In this document: positions 35,670 through 45,254 of the stretch, piece after piece | Numbering within the stretch: the stretch's first letter is position 1 | Layout of the letters: the number at the start of each line of letters is the position of its first letter | Source: Hyphomicrobiales bacterium | Lineage (GTDB): Bacteria > Pseudomonadota > Alphaproteobacteria > Rhizobiales > Rhizobiaceae | Assembly (NCBI GenBank): GCA_900469955.1 | Contig: UBYX01000017.1 | Coordinates: 29,634 to 93,633 of the forward strand | Direction of reading: 5' to 3' | Length of the DNA stretch: 64,000 nucleotides | Notes under the pieces: generated by a model | The model's input: the letters and a program-made list of their open reading frames with translations, nothing else | What the model was told of the DNA's origin: nothing | Database searches by the model: none | Position numbers and translations under genes: made by a program

Positions 35670-35703
35670 CCTCACCACTCCAAGCCTGCTTCGGGAGAAG
35701 AGC

Positions 35704-36633
35704 ATGATCTCCAAAGACATCACTTTGATTGGCGTTCCGCTGGAAGAAGGTTCCGGCCGCGGCGGCTGCGCCATGGGCCCGGCCGCCTTCCGGCTGGCCG
35801 GCATCGTAAAGGCCTTGGAAGGCCTCGGTTTCCGCGTCGAAGACAGCGGCGACCTGAGACCGGAACCGGCGGCTGCCCTTGGCGAACGGCAGGACGCCAA
35901 AAACCTTCCAGTCGTCGGCGCCTTCACGCAGGCGCTGGAAGGGCGCACCTATGACAAGGCGATGGCCGGCTTCATTCCTCTGATCATGGGTGGGGATCAC
36001 AGCTTGTCGATGGGAAGCGTGTCGGGCATGGCGCGTTATGCCGACAAGGTCGGTCGGCCGCTGTTCGTCCTCTGGCTCGACGCACACGCAGATTTCAATT
36101 CGCCGGAAACCTCTCCCTCGGGCAATATTCACGGCATGCCTGTCGCCTTCTTTACAGGCCAGGCAGAGTTCGCACCCATCCTTGATCGAGACCGGCCGCT
36201 GGTGGACCCCCGCAACGTGTTCCAGGTCGGGATCCGCTCCGTCGACGAGATAGAGCGCAAGCTCATCGCCAAGCATGGCGTCAATGTTTTCGACATGCGC
36301 GCGATAGACGAGCATGGCATTGCCGCGATCATGCGACAGGTCATCGACACCGTCAGCGCCGCCAACGGCCTTTTGCATGTCAGTCTCGATGTCGATTTCC
36401 TCGATCCCGACATTGCGCCCGGCGTGGGTACGACCGTGCCTGGCGGCGCCACGTTCCGCGAGGCACACCTGATCATGGAAATGCTGCATGATACGGGGCT
36501 GGTCGCATCGCTGGACCTGGTCGAACTCAACCCGTTCCTGGATGATCGCGGCAAGAGCGCGCGCATCATGGTGGAACTGACGGCGAGCCTTTTTGGCCGG
36601 CGGGTCCTGGATCGTCCCACGCGCTCCGGCTGA
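35704..36633 (+). CDS. rocF: arginase
   Basis: A 309-residue manganese enzyme that hydrolyses arginine to ornithine and urea. Metal-ligand motifs are present: GGDHSLS (H99), DAHADFN (D126, H128, D130) and the later DVDFLDPDIAPGVGT (Asp pair). The C-terminus ELNPFLDDRGKSARIMVELTASLFG is arginase-typical. GGAGAAG precedes the ATG at 35704; the frame opens earlier (35632) within tamB and is not used. It follows tamB by 34 bases, so co-transcription is possible although the function is unrelated. Agmatinase is an alternative annotation, but the metal motif spacing fits arginase. Confidence 0.92.
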   Translation: MISKDITLIGVPLEEGSGRGGCAMGPAAFRLAGIVKALEGLGFRVEDSGDLRPEPAAALGERQDAKNLPVVGAFTQALEGRTYDKAMAGFIPLIMGGDHSLSMGSVSGMARYADKVGRPLFVLWLDAHADFNSPETSPSGNIHGMPVAFFTGQAEFAPILDRDRPLVDPRNVFQVGIRSVDEIERKLIAKHGVNVFDMRAIDEHGIAAIMRQVIDTVSAANGLLHVSLDVDFLDPDIAPGVGTTVPGGATFREAHLIMEMLHDTGLVASLDLVELNPFLDDRGKSARIMVELTASLFGRRVLDRPTRSG

Positions 36634-36910
36634 TCGGCGCGCATATGAGAATCTGAGAAGAAAATTGATAATAGTCATGTAAATTAGAATCTATAGCTGC
36701 AATCGACAAGTAAAATTCCGGTACAGCAAATAAATTTTCTCTACGTATTATTCCGTACTTAGGCCGGCCCAATTTATTGAGGGTACATTAAGCTTTAGAG
36801 GCTAAATTTTGCAGGAAGGCTGAGCATAAGCTTCCTGTTGGATCACCACGAGACGGGCAAAGCCATTTCAGCCGAAGCATTTCTCTTCATCCAGAGCAGG
36901 CGGAGAAGCT
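36634..36910. other. AT-rich intergenic region before the chemoreceptor gene
   Basis: This 277-base stretch is noticeably richer in A+T (36650-36790) than its neighbours and contains no ORF that looks coding. It has a small hairpin, AGGAAG / CTTCCT, near 36815-36835 and a partial FNR-like sequence at 36667 that fails in the second half-site. It probably holds the promoter of the chemotaxis genes. Confidence 0.5.
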
Positions 36911-38698
36911 ATGTCCATCTTTTCGCTCCCGAGTGTGGACGCAAAAGCAGTCCTTGCGGCACTGAGCCGATCGCAGGCCATTATCGAATTCGACCTGACC
37001 GGGAATATCCTGACGGCGAACGAGAACTTCTGCAGCGCCCTTGGCTACAAACTGTCCGAGATCGTCGGCAAGCATCACAGCATGTTTTGCGATCCAACCT
37101 ATGTCGCGTCACAGGCCTACAAGGATTTTTGGACGCGCCTCGGAAGCGGCAAATATGATGCGGCGGCCTACAAGCGCTTCGGCAAAGGCGGCCGCGAGAT
37201 CTGGATCCAGGCGTCCTACAATCCGGTACTGTCCGGGGGAAAGCCCTATAAGGTCATCAAGATCGCGACCGACATTACCGCCGCGAAGGCGAAAGCCGCC
37301 GAAGATGAAGGCAAGATCAGCGCAATTTCCCGCACTCAGGCCGTGATCGAGTTCACGCCGACCGGCGACATCATTACCGCGAACGAAAACTTCCTCACCT
37401 GCCTCGGATACCAGCTTTCCGAAATTACCGGCAAACATCACGGCATGTTCTGTGAACCGGCATTCCGCGATAGCCCGGATTACCGGGAGTTCTGGAGGAA
37501 ATTGGCGGGCGGCGAGGCTATCGCCCAGGAATTCAAGCGCATCGGCAAGGGCGGCAAGGTCGTCTGGATCCAGGCATCTTATAACCCGATCTTTGATGCC
37601 GACGGCCGGGTCTTCAAGGTCGTGAAGTTTGCAACCGACATCACCGAACGCGTGCGGGCCGTCGACGAGCTGGCAGTCGGCCTGACAGCCCTCTCCAATG
37701 GCGACCTCACGACGCGGATCGAAAAGCCCTTCATCCCGACGCTCGAACAGATCCGGACGGATTTCAACGAGGCGGTGGCCAGACTTGCTGACGCCATGCG
37801 TACCGTCGGAGAGAACGCTGAAGGTATTGCGGGCGGTTCCGGAGAAATCCGCCAGGCCTCAGACAGTCTCGCCAAACGGACGGAACAGCAGGCAGCCGCA
37901 GTCGAGGAGACTGCTGCGGCACTGGAAGAAATCAGCCGCGCGGTAACCGACAGCGCCAAACGTGCAGAAGAGGCAGGTTCTCTGGTCGACTTCGCTAAGA
38001 AGAATGCCGAGCATTCAGGCGCCGTGGTTCGCAACGCCGTCAATGCGATGGATCAGATCGAGAATTCCTCGCACGAAATCTCGAATATCATCAGCGTCAT
38101 CGACGACATCGCCTTCCAGACCAATCTCCTCGCCCTGAACGCCGGCGTCGAGGCGGCGCGAGCCGGCGAAGCGGGCAAGGGTTTCGCAGTTGTCGCCCAG
38201 GAAGTACGTGAACTCGCCCAGCGTTCCGCCAAGGCGGCAAAGGAGATCAAGGCGCTCATCTCCAAATCGTCGGAACACGTGAAGCACGGGGTGACGCTCG
38301 TCGGAGAAACCGGAAAGGCGCTCGAGCAGATCATATCGCAGGTCGAGGAGATCAACGGCAACGTGCTTGCGATCGTCGAGGCTTCCCGCGAACAGTCGAC
38401 CGGCCTTAAGGACATCAGCAACTCCGTCAATTCCATGGACCAGAATACGCAGCAGAACGCTGCCATGGTCGAAGAAACCACGGCGGCCAGCCACAGCTTG
38501 GCTCGCGAAGCCGAAACTCTGCGCAATCTGCTCGCGCGATTTAGATTTGGGCAATATTCTTCGCATAAGATTGTTCAAGCGCGACCCGATGCACGGCCCA
38601 TCGCATCGCCGGCACGCAAACTCATGGCTACGGTCGCACGCGCCACATCCGGCGCAGCCGCTTCCGCCCAGGCAACGGACAGTTGGGAAGAATTCTGA
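36911..38698 (+). CDS. soluble PAS-PAS methyl-accepting chemotaxis protein
   Basis: A 595-residue chemoreceptor without membrane helices. Two similar PAS domains occupy about residues 12-125 and 133-248 (each with [23 protein letters not shown] ends), indicating internal duplication. A HAMP-like linker follows ([26 protein letters not shown]), then the methyl-accepting coil with the hairpin tip [27 protein letters not shown]. The last residues, SWEEF, resemble the xWxxF pentapeptide that tethers CheR/CheB. A PAS sensor in the cytosol suggests redox or energy taxis. cheW overlaps its stop (TGATG). Confidence 0.94.
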   Translation: MSIFSLPSVDAKAVLAALSRSQAIIEFDLTGNILTANENFCSALGYKLSEIVGKHHSMFCDPTYVASQAYKDFWTRLGSGKYDAAAYKRFGKGGREIWIQASYNPVLSGGKPYKVIKIATDITAAKAKAAEDEGKISAISRTQAVIEFTPTGDIITANENFLTCLGYQLSEITGKHHGMFCEPAFRDSPDYREFWRKLAGGEAIAQEFKRIGKGGKVVWIQASYNPIFDADGRVFKVVKFATDITERVRAVDELAVGLTALSNGDLTTRIEKPFIPTLEQIRTDFNEAVARLADAMRTVGENAEGIAGGSGEIRQASDSLAKRTEQQAAAVEETAAALEEISRAVTDSAKRAEEAGSLVDFAKKNAEHSGAVVRNAVNAMDQIENSSHEISNIISVIDDIAFQTNLLALNAGVEAARAGEAGKGFAVVAQEVRELAQRSAKAAKEIKALISKSSEHVKHGVTLVGETGKALEQIISQVEEINGNVLAIVEASREQSTGLKDISNSVNSMDQNTQQNAAMVEETTAASHSLAREAETLRNLLARFRFGQYSSHKIVQARPDARPIASPARKLMATVARATSGAAASAQATDSWEEF

Positions 38699-39177
38699 TG
38701 GCAACCACGATTAACTCCACGAGCTACGGCGGCGAGACGCTCGAAATCATCGCCTTCAGACTCCACGATCAGGAATTTTGCGTAAAGACCACGACCATCC
38801 GCGAAATCCGCGGCTGGGCGCCGTCCACACCGATCCCGCACGCGCCGCCGGACGTCATCGGCGTCATGAACCTGCGCGGCTCCGTGATCCCGATCATCGA
38901 CCTGGCCTACAAGCTTGGCATGAAGAGCACGGTCGCCAACGAGCGCAGCGCCATCGTCGTGGCCGAAGTTCACAGCATGGTCATCGGAATGCTGGTCGAT
39001 CGGGTCTCCGACATCCTCACCATTCCCTCCAGCCAGGTTCAGCCCGTACCGGAGATTTCCGCTTCCTTCGACAAGTCCTTCTCCGAAGGCATCATCGCCA
39101 ACGAAAACGGCATGATCTGCTTCCTGAACCTCTCCAAGATGTTCAAGGGCACCGAAGCCGACGAACTGGCTGCTTAA
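38698..39177 (+). CDS. cheW: chemotaxis adaptor CheW
   Basis: A 159-residue CheW that links chemoreceptors to the CheA kinase. Features are EIIAFRLHDQEFCVKTTTIREIRGW, IPHAPPDVIGVMNLRGSVIPIIDL and MLVDRVSDILTIPSSQVQPVPE, all signature parts of the CheW SH3-like fold. The ATG overlaps the preceding stop by one base (TGATG), so the receptor and adaptor are probably made together. CheA and the main che operon are not in this window. A strong hairpin terminator follows (39201-39240). Confidence 0.97.
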   Translation: MATTINSTSYGGETLEIIAFRLHDQEFCVKTTTIREIRGWAPSTPIPHAPPDVIGVMNLRGSVIPIIDLAYKLGMKSTVANERSAIVVAEVHSMVIGMLVDRVSDILTIPSSQVQPVPEISASFDKSFSEGIIANENGMICFLNLSKMFKGTEADELAA

Positions 39178-39200
39178 CCGGCTCGCAAAGTTCCTATCAA

Positions 39201-39240
39201 TGACAAAGGCCATCCGGATCGCTCTGGATGGCCTTTGTCA
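39201..39240. terminator. 15-bp bidirectional terminator between cheW and the OFA transporter gene
   Basis: TGACAAAGGCCATCC (39201-39215) pairs perfectly with GGATGGCCTTTGTCA (39226-39240) around a ten-base loop. It stands between convergent cheW and the MFS gene and carries short T-runs on both sides (CCTTTGTC / CCTTTGTC). Confidence 0.85.
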
Positions 39241-39275
39241 TTTCAGAGGGTTTCACCGATCCGCTGTGTCGGATG

Positions 39276-40934
39276 TCAACCCAGCAGCGCGAAGGTGCTC
39301 TTCAGCGTCACCCACACGCCCCAGAGAAGCGGGATTCCGACAACCGCCCAGGCAAGCGCGGCCTTGCCATCCAGACCACCCTTGCCGATGCCGAAGGATC
39401 CGCTCGGGCCGATGCTGGCAGCCACCGACTTTGCCTGCAGCGATGCCACCTCCTCGTCCGACATGAACCACTTGTCGGACAGAGGCCGCACGAGAGCATT
39501 GGCAACCAGACCAAGCGCCAGCATGCCGGCAAGAATATACATCGTGCCGGTGTAGAGTGCGGGCCCGGGCGCTACGCCCGCCGCGATCTGCGCTTCGCGG
39601 ATATAGTTGACGACAACCGGACCAACGATGCCAGCCGTGGCCCAGGCTGTCAGAAGACGCCCGTGGATGGCACCGACGAACTGCGTGCCGAAGATATCCG
39701 CGAGGTAGGCCGGGATGGTGGCAAAGCCTCCGCCATACATCGAGAGGATGACGCCGAAGGCCAGCACGAAGAGGGCCTTGCTGCCCATGTCGGCAAGCGT
39801 CGGAGCCAGAGCATAGAGGACGATGCCCAAAACAAAGAACGTATAATAGGTATTCTTTCGGCCGATCCTGTCGGAAAGCGACGCCCAGAAGAAGCGCCCA
39901 CCGATATTGAAGAGCGAAAGCAAGCCGGCAAAGCCCGCCGCAATCGTAGCAATCTGCGCCTTCTGAGCCGCATCGAGCTGCGAGAACGAGACTTCCGGCA
40001 GACCGATCAGCGAGCCCGCAAAAATCTCCTGCAACATTGGCGACGCCATGCCGATCACGCCGATACCTGCCGATACGTTCAAGCAAAGCACCGCCCAGAT
40101 CAGCCAGAACTGTGGCGTCTTGTGTGCGTTGCGCAGATGCACGTGTTTGTGGGTGATCATCGTGCTCTTAGACGCAGGCGGCGTCCACCCTTCCGGCCGC
40201 CATCCGGCCGGAGGAATCCGGTAACCAAACGCACCGCCCATCATGAAGCCGAAATAGATGACCGCCATGACGATGAATGTCTGCCAGACGCCGACCGACG
40301 TGTCGGTCTTGAAATAGTTCATCAGCAGATTGGCAAGCGGCGCGCCGATCATCGCACCACCGCCAAAGCCCATGATGGCCATGCCGGTTGCCATGCCGCG
40401 ACGATCGGGGAACCACTTGATGAGCGTGGAGACCGGCGAAATATAGCCGAGGCCCAGACCGACGCCGCCAATGACGCCGGCACCGATCCACATCAGCCAC
40501 AACTGATGGGTCATTACGCCCAGCGCGGCCACCAGAATGCCGCCGCACCAGCAGCAGGCGGATACGAAGCCGGCTTTGCGCGGCCCGACGCGCTCCAGCC
40601 AACCGCCCCAGATCGCAGCGGAGCAGCCGAGCAATACGAAAAACAGCGTATAGATCCAACCGAGGTCGGCAACACGCCAGTTACATGTCGTTGTTACGAG
40701 AGCGGAAAGCAGATTCAAGCTGCTACAAGATGGAACGGTAGCCCCTGGCAGGGCTTTCGAGAGCGGCAGCCAGAAAACGCTGAAGCCGTAGGCCATGCCG
40801 ATGCACAAATGAATCGCCAAGGCTGCTGGCGGCACAAGCCATCGGTTGAAGCCGGGTCTGGCGACAATACGTTCCTTATCGAGGAGCCCGACATTGCCTG
40901 TCAGGTCCTCGTTCGTTGTTCCTGCAAATGCCAT
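39276..40934 (-). CDS. OFA-family MFS transporter (oxalate/formate antiporter type)
   Basis: A 552-residue twelve-helix transporter. It has a family-typical N-terminus (RWLVPPAALAIHLCIGMAYGFSVFWLPLSK), the loop WGGWLERVGPRKAGF and YISPVSTLIKWFPDRRGMATGMAI, and the later DRIGRKNTYY motif of helix 8-9. OFA proteins exchange oxalate, formate and related carboxylates. It lies downstream of fdsD on the same strand with a 75-base gap, which strongly links it to formate use. The ATG at 40934 has GGAGG nine bases before it; a TTG two codons upstream is less likely. An oxalyl-CoA decarboxylase is not in view. Confidence 0.88.
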   Translation of the reverse strand: MAFAGTTNEDLTGNVGLLDKERIVARPGFNRWLVPPAALAIHLCIGMAYGFSVFWLPLSKALPGATVPSCSSLNLLSALVTTTCNWRVADLGWIYTLFFVLLGCSAAIWGGWLERVGPRKAGFVSACCWCGGILVAALGVMTHQLWLMWIGAGVIGGVGLGLGYISPVSTLIKWFPDRRGMATGMAIMGFGGGAMIGAPLANLLMNYFKTDTSVGVWQTFIVMAVIYFGFMMGGAFGYRIPPAGWRPEGWTPPASKSTMITHKHVHLRNAHKTPQFWLIWAVLCLNVSAGIGVIGMASPMLQEIFAGSLIGLPEVSFSQLDAAQKAQIATIAAGFAGLLSLFNIGGRFFWASLSDRIGRKNTYYTFFVLGIVLYALAPTLADMGSKALFVLAFGVILSMYGGGFATIPAYLADIFGTQFVGAIHGRLLTAWATAGIVGPVVVNYIREAQIAAGVAPGPALYTGTMYILAGMLALGLVANALVRPLSDKWFMSDEEVASLQAKSVAASIGPSGSFGIGKGGLDGKAALAWAVVGIPLLWGVWVTLKSTFALLG

Positions 40935-41009
40935 TAACAATATCCTCCTCTTGAATATGACGACTGAAGATCATCTACGCGCCCGGTCCTTCCCGCCGGG
41001 CGAATAAAT

Positions 41010-41369
41010 TCATGCCAAATTTTCAGGGATACTCGGTTCGGACAGCGATTCCCCCGCCGATGGTCCCTTCCCGCCCGGCGCACCTTGTGCCGCGTTGTCC
41101 CCGACCCCGACACCGGAACCCACCTTTGCCTCCGGTCTGCGGATCAGCACCGAGGCCTGGATGACGAGCGGCAGCAGCCCCTCGCCGCCCCTGTCGAGAT
41201 GCTCGAAGAGCTGCCGGCGCATACGCGGTTCCCAGAACTTGTTGATGTGGGTTGCAACCCCTTCGGCGCGCACATTCTCCGGCTGCGACAGAAAGAAGGT
41301 AGCGATCTGATTAGCCATCCGGACCAGCTTGTCGAGAACCAGCTGTTCGGGGCTTTTTTCATGCGACAT
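41010..41369 (-). CDS. fdsD: formate dehydrogenase subunit delta, C-terminally extended
   Basis: A 119-residue small subunit or assembly factor of NAD-dependent formate dehydrogenase. The FdsD core is MANQIATFFLSQP ... GVATHINKFWEPRMRRQLFEHLDRGGEGLLPLVIQA. After it comes a 40-residue Gly/Pro/Ser-rich, acidic tail (RRPEAKVGSGVGVGDNAAQG onward) that is longer than in the family members I recall (about 70-90 residues). The ATG overlaps the fdhD stop region by 11 bases (41359-41369), so translation is probably coupled. It is the last fds gene before the OFA transporter. Confidence 0.88.
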   Translation of the reverse strand: MSHEKSPEQLVLDKLVRMANQIATFFLSQPENVRAEGVATHINKFWEPRMRRQLFEHLDRGGEGLLPLVIQASVLIRRPEAKVGSGVGVGDNAAQGAPGGKGPSAGESLSEPSIPENLA

Positions 41370-42186
41370 CGGCTGCGACTCCGGTGGTAATGCGATCGGT
41401 ACGCGTAAAAATCTCGAAATCCTCGCCGCGCGTCAGGGCAATCAGGGTCATGCCCGCCTCCTCCGCTGTCCGTATGGCGAGTGCTGTCGGGGCTGAGATG
41501 GCGACAAGAACCGCGCTCCCGAGGATCGCCGCCTTCTGAACCATCTCGACGGAAATCCGGCTGGTGACCACCACCACGCCATCCGAGCCTTTGACGCCGC
41601 GGCGGACGATGGCGCCGGCCAGCTTGTCGAGCGCGTTATGGCGCCCGACATCCTCGCGGACGGCGACAAGCCCGCGGCCCGGCAGGAAAAAGCCGGCACC
41701 ATGCACCGCGTGGGTTTCAAGATGCAGCGGTTGGGCATTGTTGAGCGCCGCGACCGCCTCGCTCACCTCCTTGGGGCTCAAGGCTATCACCACTGCGGAA
41801 ACATCCGGTACCGGACGCATGGCCTGCTCGATCGATTCGATACCACACAGCCCGCAGCCGACCGGCCCGGCCATGTGCCGCCGGCGGGCGCGCAGCGCAT
41901 CTTCCTTATCCTCGGCAAGCGTCACCTGGACATCGAGACCGGCACCCTCTTCGACGACGGTTATGCTCTCGATCTCGGCCATCGAGGCGATGACGCCTTC
42001 CGTCAGACTGAAGCCGACCGCGAAATCCTCGAGATCGGCCGGCGTGCCCATCATCACGGCATGCGTGGAGCCGCCATAGGAAAAGGCTATCGGCACCTCT
42101 TCCGGCACCACCCGCGAGCCGGCGCGCGTCACGCCGTTGCGGCGGATGATTTGGGGGGCGGCAGCGGCGGTTTTGCGGGAGGTCAA
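41359..42186 (-). CDS. fdhD: formate dehydrogenase accessory sulfurtransferase FdhD
   Basis: A protein of about 275 residues that passes sulfur from a cysteine desulfurase to the molybdenum cofactor. The catalytic pair CxxC is C111/C114 (GPVGCGLCGIES); TPADLEDFAVGFSLTEGVI and VREDVGRHNALDKLAGAI are family signatures. The start is uncertain: the likely one is a TTG at 42186, right beside a palindromic repeat (42191-42348) that provides the only upstream G-run (GGGGG) as ribosome binding site. A GTG at about codon 19 is the alternative. It sits between fdsA and fdsD, the usual fdsC place. Confidence 0.9.
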   Translation of the reverse strand: MTSRKTAAAAPQIIRRNGVTRAGSRVVPEEVPIAFSYGGSTHAVMMGTPADLEDFAVGFSLTEGVIASMAEIESITVVEEGAGLDVQVTLAEDKEDALRARRRHMAGPVGCGLCGIESIEQAMRPVPDVSAVVIALSPKEVSEAVAALNNAQPLHLETHAVHGAGFFLPGRGLVAVREDVGRHNALDKLAGAIVRRGVKGSDGVVVVTSRISVEMVQKAAILGSAVLVAISAPTALAIRTAEEAGMTLIALTRGEDFEIFTRTDRITTGVAADVA

Positions 42187-42190
42187 AAGA

Positions 42191-42348
42191 TACCCCCATC
42201 TGCCCTGCCGGGCATCTCCCCCACACGGGGGGAGATTGGCAAGATGGACCGGCCTCGCCAAATTCTCCACGCGCCCTGCTGGCGAGAGGCGGCCGCGAGT
42301 CGATCTCCCCCCTTGTGGGGGAGATGCCCGGCAGGGCAGAGGGGGGTA
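42191..42348. repeat. 158-base palindromic intergenic element in the fds operon
   Basis: Two inverted arms of 32 bases (42191-42222 and 42317-42348) match with one mismatch. Each arm also folds on itself through ATCTCCCCC / GGGGGAGAT. The arms contain CTGCCCTGCCGGGCA, which I recall from very common intergenic palindromes in Rhizobium and Agrobacterium genomes. Together they fill nearly all of the 184 bases between fdsA and fdhD. It would form a strong RNA hairpin in the middle of the fds mRNA. Confidence 0.85.
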
Positions 42349-42370
42349 AAGCCGCGATCTCTGACCGTCA

Positions 42371-45250
42371 CTACTCAGCAGCCTCCAACTTCCCCGCAAT
42401 GCGACGCGACCGCCGCGACAGTTCCTCATAATCGCTCTGCCACTCGGTCGGCCCGTTGGAAGGCGACACCTGCACGGCCGTCACCTTGTATTCCGGGCAA
42501 TTGGTCGCCCAGTCGGAGAAGTCGGTGGTGATGACGTTCGCCTGCGTATCGGGATGATGGAAGGTCGTGTAGACAACCCCCGGCGCCACCCGATCGGTGA
42601 TCAATGCCCTAAGCGTCGTATCGCCGGAGCGGCTGGCAAGCTTGATCCAGTCGCCGTCCTTGATGCCGCGCTGTTCGGCGTCGTGCGGATGGATCTCCAG
42701 CCGGTCCTCCGCATGCCAGGCGACGTTTTCCGTCCGCCGCGTCTGGGCCCCCACATTGTACTGGGAAAGGATGCGGCCGGTCGTCAGCAGCAGCGGGAAA
42801 CGCGGACCGGTACGCTCGTCGGTCGGCACATATTCCGTGCGGATGAACTTCCCCTTGCCGCGCACGAAGCCGTCGACGTGCATGATCGGCGAGCCTTCGG
42901 GGAACTTCTCGTTGCACGGCCACTGAACCGACCCCATCTTGTCGAGATAGTCGTAGGAGACCAATGCAAAGCTCGGCGTCGTCGCCGCGATCTCGTCCAT
43001 GATCTCTGACGGATGGATGTAGTTCCAGTTGAGCCCCATGGCCTGTGCGAGCTTCTGGGTGACCTCCCAGTCCGCATAACCGTTCTTCGGGCTCATCACC
43101 TTGCGGACGCGGTTGATGCGGCGTTCGGCATTGGTGAAGGTGCCGTCCTTTTCGAGGAAGGTCGAGCCCGGCAGGAAGACATGCGCGTAGTTGGCGGTTT
43201 CGTTGAGGAAGAGGTCGTGGACCACGACGCATTCCATGGCGGCGAGCCCGGCGGAGACATGCTTGGTATCCGGATCGGACTGCAGGATATCCTCGCCCTG
43301 GATGTAGATGCCCTTGAACGTGCCTTCGACGGCAGCATCCAGCATGTTCGGGATGCGCAGGCCCGGCTCATTGCTGAGCGTCACGCCCCAAAGCTTTTCG
43401 AAGATATCGCGGGTCGCATCGTCCGAGATGTGGCGATAGCCAGGCAGCTCATGCGGGAAGGAGCCCATGTCGCAGGAACCCTGCACATTGTTCTGGCCGC
43501 GCAGCGGGTTCACGCCGACGCCCGGACGGCCGATATTGCCGGTCACCATGGCCAGGTTGGCGATCGCTATGACGGTGGTCGACCCCTGGCTGTGCTCGGT
43601 AACGCCGAGACCGTAATAGATCGCGCCATTGCCGCCCTTGGCATAAAGCCGGGCAGCGCCGCGGACGAGATCGGCCGGCACGCCGGTGAATTTCTCCACT
43701 GCCTCGGGGCTGTGCTGCTCTTCGGATACGAACGCCGCCCAATCCTCGAATTCCGACCAGTCGCAGCGTTCGCGGATGAACTTCTCGTCGAATAGGCCTT
43801 CGGTGACGATGACATGCGCCAGCGCCGTAAGAACGGCGACATTGGTGCCCGGCTGCAGCGGCAGATGATAGGCGGCCTCCACATGCGGAGTGCGCACGAG
43901 ATCGATGCGGCGCGGGTCGATGACGATCAGTTTGGCGCCTTGGCGGAGCCGCTTCTTCAGCCGCGACCCGAACACCGGGTGTCCGTCGGTCGGGTTGGCG
44001 CCGATGACGATCACCACATCCGTATGCTCGACAGAGTCAAAATTCTGCGTGCCGGCGGAGGTGCCGAAAGCCTGACCGAGACCATAACCGGTCGGCGAAT
44101 GGCAGACGCGGGCGCAGGTATCGACATTGTTGTTGCCGAAACCGGCGCGGATCAGCTTCTGCACCAGAAAGGTTTCTTCATTGGTGCAGCGCGACGAGGT
44201 GATGCCGCCGATCGAGTCGCGGCCATATTGGTACTGGATGCGGCGGAACTCGGAAGCCACATGCGCGAACGCCTCTTCCCAGGTCACTTCCCGCCACGGA
44301 TCGGAGATCTTTTCGCGGATCATGGGGTTGAGTATCCGGTCCTTGTGCGTCGCATAGCCATAGGCGAAACGGCCCTTGACGCAGGAATGGCCGCGGTTCG
44401 CCTGACCGTCTTTCCACGGCACCATGCGGACGAGTTCCTCGCCGCGCATCTCCGCCTTGAAGGAGCAGCCGACGCCGCAATAGGCGCAGGTGGTGACCTC
44501 AGAGTGTTCCGGCTGGCCGATGGCGATGACCGATTTCTCCGTAAGCGTTGCCGTCGGACAGGCCTGCACACAGGCACCGCAGGAAACGCATTCGGAATCG
44601 AGAAAATGCTCGTGCATGCCGGGCGAAACGCGCGAACCGAACCCGCGGCCCTCGATCGTCAGCGCAAACGTCCCCTGGACTTCTTCACAGGCCCGGACAC
44701 AGCGCGAACAGACGATGCATTTCGAAGGATCATAGGTGAAGTAGGGGTTGGACTCGTCCTTCGGCATCCATTTGGCGTTGATCTCGCTATTGTTGCGGGC
44801 GCGGACATGGTTGTCGCCCTCATAGCCGTAACGCACGTCGCGAAGCCCCACCGCGCCCGCCATGTCCTGCAGTTCGCAGTCGCCGTTGGCGGCGCAGGTG
44901 AGACAGTCGAGCGGGTGGTCGGAGATGTAGAGCTCCATCACGCCGCGGCGGATGTCCTTCAACCGGCTTGTCTGGGTGTGGACGACCATGCCCGGCATGA
45001 CCGGCGTGGTGCAGGATGACGGTGTTCCGTTGCGGCCTTCGATCTCAACGAGGCAAAGGCGACAGGAGCCGAAGGCATCGACCATGTCGGTGGCGCAGAG
45101 CTTCGGCACCTTGATGCCCGCTTCCATCGACGCGCGCATGATGGAGGTGCCTTCCGGCACGGTGATGGCACGACCGTCGATGGTCAGCGTCACCTGCGCT
45201 TCGGAATGCGAGGCCGGTGTGCCGTAGTCGATTTCATGAACGAGGGACAT
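42371..45250 (-). CDS. fdsA: NAD-dependent formate dehydrogenase alpha (catalytic) subunit
   Basis: A 959-residue molybdenum enzyme that oxidises formate to CO2 (and can run in reverse). The N-terminal NuoG-like part binds a [2Fe-2S] (C52, C63, C66, C80), a His-ligated [4Fe-4S] (H112, C116, C119, C125), two ferredoxin-type [4Fe-4S] clusters (C178, C181, C184, C188; C221, C224, C227, C231) and the N5-like cluster (C255, C258, C262, C290). The Mo ligand is C383, followed by H384 in VCHSPTG. The C-terminal molybdopterin-dinucleotide domain is complete. It follows fdsB after 4 bases and is an intact, oxygen-tolerant Fds-type enzyme by its architecture. Confidence 0.97.
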   Translation of the reverse strand: MSLVHEIDYGTPASHSEAQVTLTIDGRAITVPEGTSIMRASMEAGIKVPKLCATDMVDAFGSCRLCLVEIEGRNGTPSSCTTPVMPGMVVHTQTSRLKDIRRGVMELYISDHPLDCLTCAANGDCELQDMAGAVGLRDVRYGYEGDNHVRARNNSEINAKWMPKDESNPYFTYDPSKCIVCSRCVRACEEVQGTFALTIEGRGFGSRVSPGMHEHFLDSECVSCGACVQACPTATLTEKSVIAIGQPEHSEVTTCAYCGVGCSFKAEMRGEELVRMVPWKDGQANRGHSCVKGRFAYGYATHKDRILNPMIREKISDPWREVTWEEAFAHVASEFRRIQYQYGRDSIGGITSSRCTNEETFLVQKLIRAGFGNNNVDTCARVCHSPTGYGLGQAFGTSAGTQNFDSVEHTDVVIVIGANPTDGHPVFGSRLKKRLRQGAKLIVIDPRRIDLVRTPHVEAAYHLPLQPGTNVAVLTALAHVIVTEGLFDEKFIRERCDWSEFEDWAAFVSEEQHSPEAVEKFTGVPADLVRGAARLYAKGGNGAIYYGLGVTEHSQGSTTVIAIANLAMVTGNIGRPGVGVNPLRGQNNVQGSCDMGSFPHELPGYRHISDDATRDIFEKLWGVTLSNEPGLRIPNMLDAAVEGTFKGIYIQGEDILQSDPDTKHVSAGLAAMECVVVHDLFLNETANYAHVFLPGSTFLEKDGTFTNAERRINRVRKVMSPKNGYADWEVTQKLAQAMGLNWNYIHPSEIMDEIAATTPSFALVSYDYLDKMGSVQWPCNEKFPEGSPIMHVDGFVRGKGKFIRTEYVPTDERTGPRFPLLLTTGRILSQYNVGAQTRRTENVAWHAEDRLEIHPHDAEQRGIKDGDWIKLASRSGDTTLRALITDRVAPGVVYTTFHHPDTQANVITTDFSDWATNCPEYKVTAVQVSPSNGPTEWQSDYEELSRRSRRIAGKLEAAE

Positions 45251-45254
45251 GATG

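Noticed and set aside
36667..36680. FNR-like sequence TTGATAATAGTCAT upstream of the chemoreceptor
   Set aside because: The second half-site does not match ATCAA and the position relative to the gene is too far.
43814..45019. A 401-codon plus-strand ORF opposite fdsA
   Set aside because: Antisense to conserved cysteine clusters of fdsA and without protein-like features.
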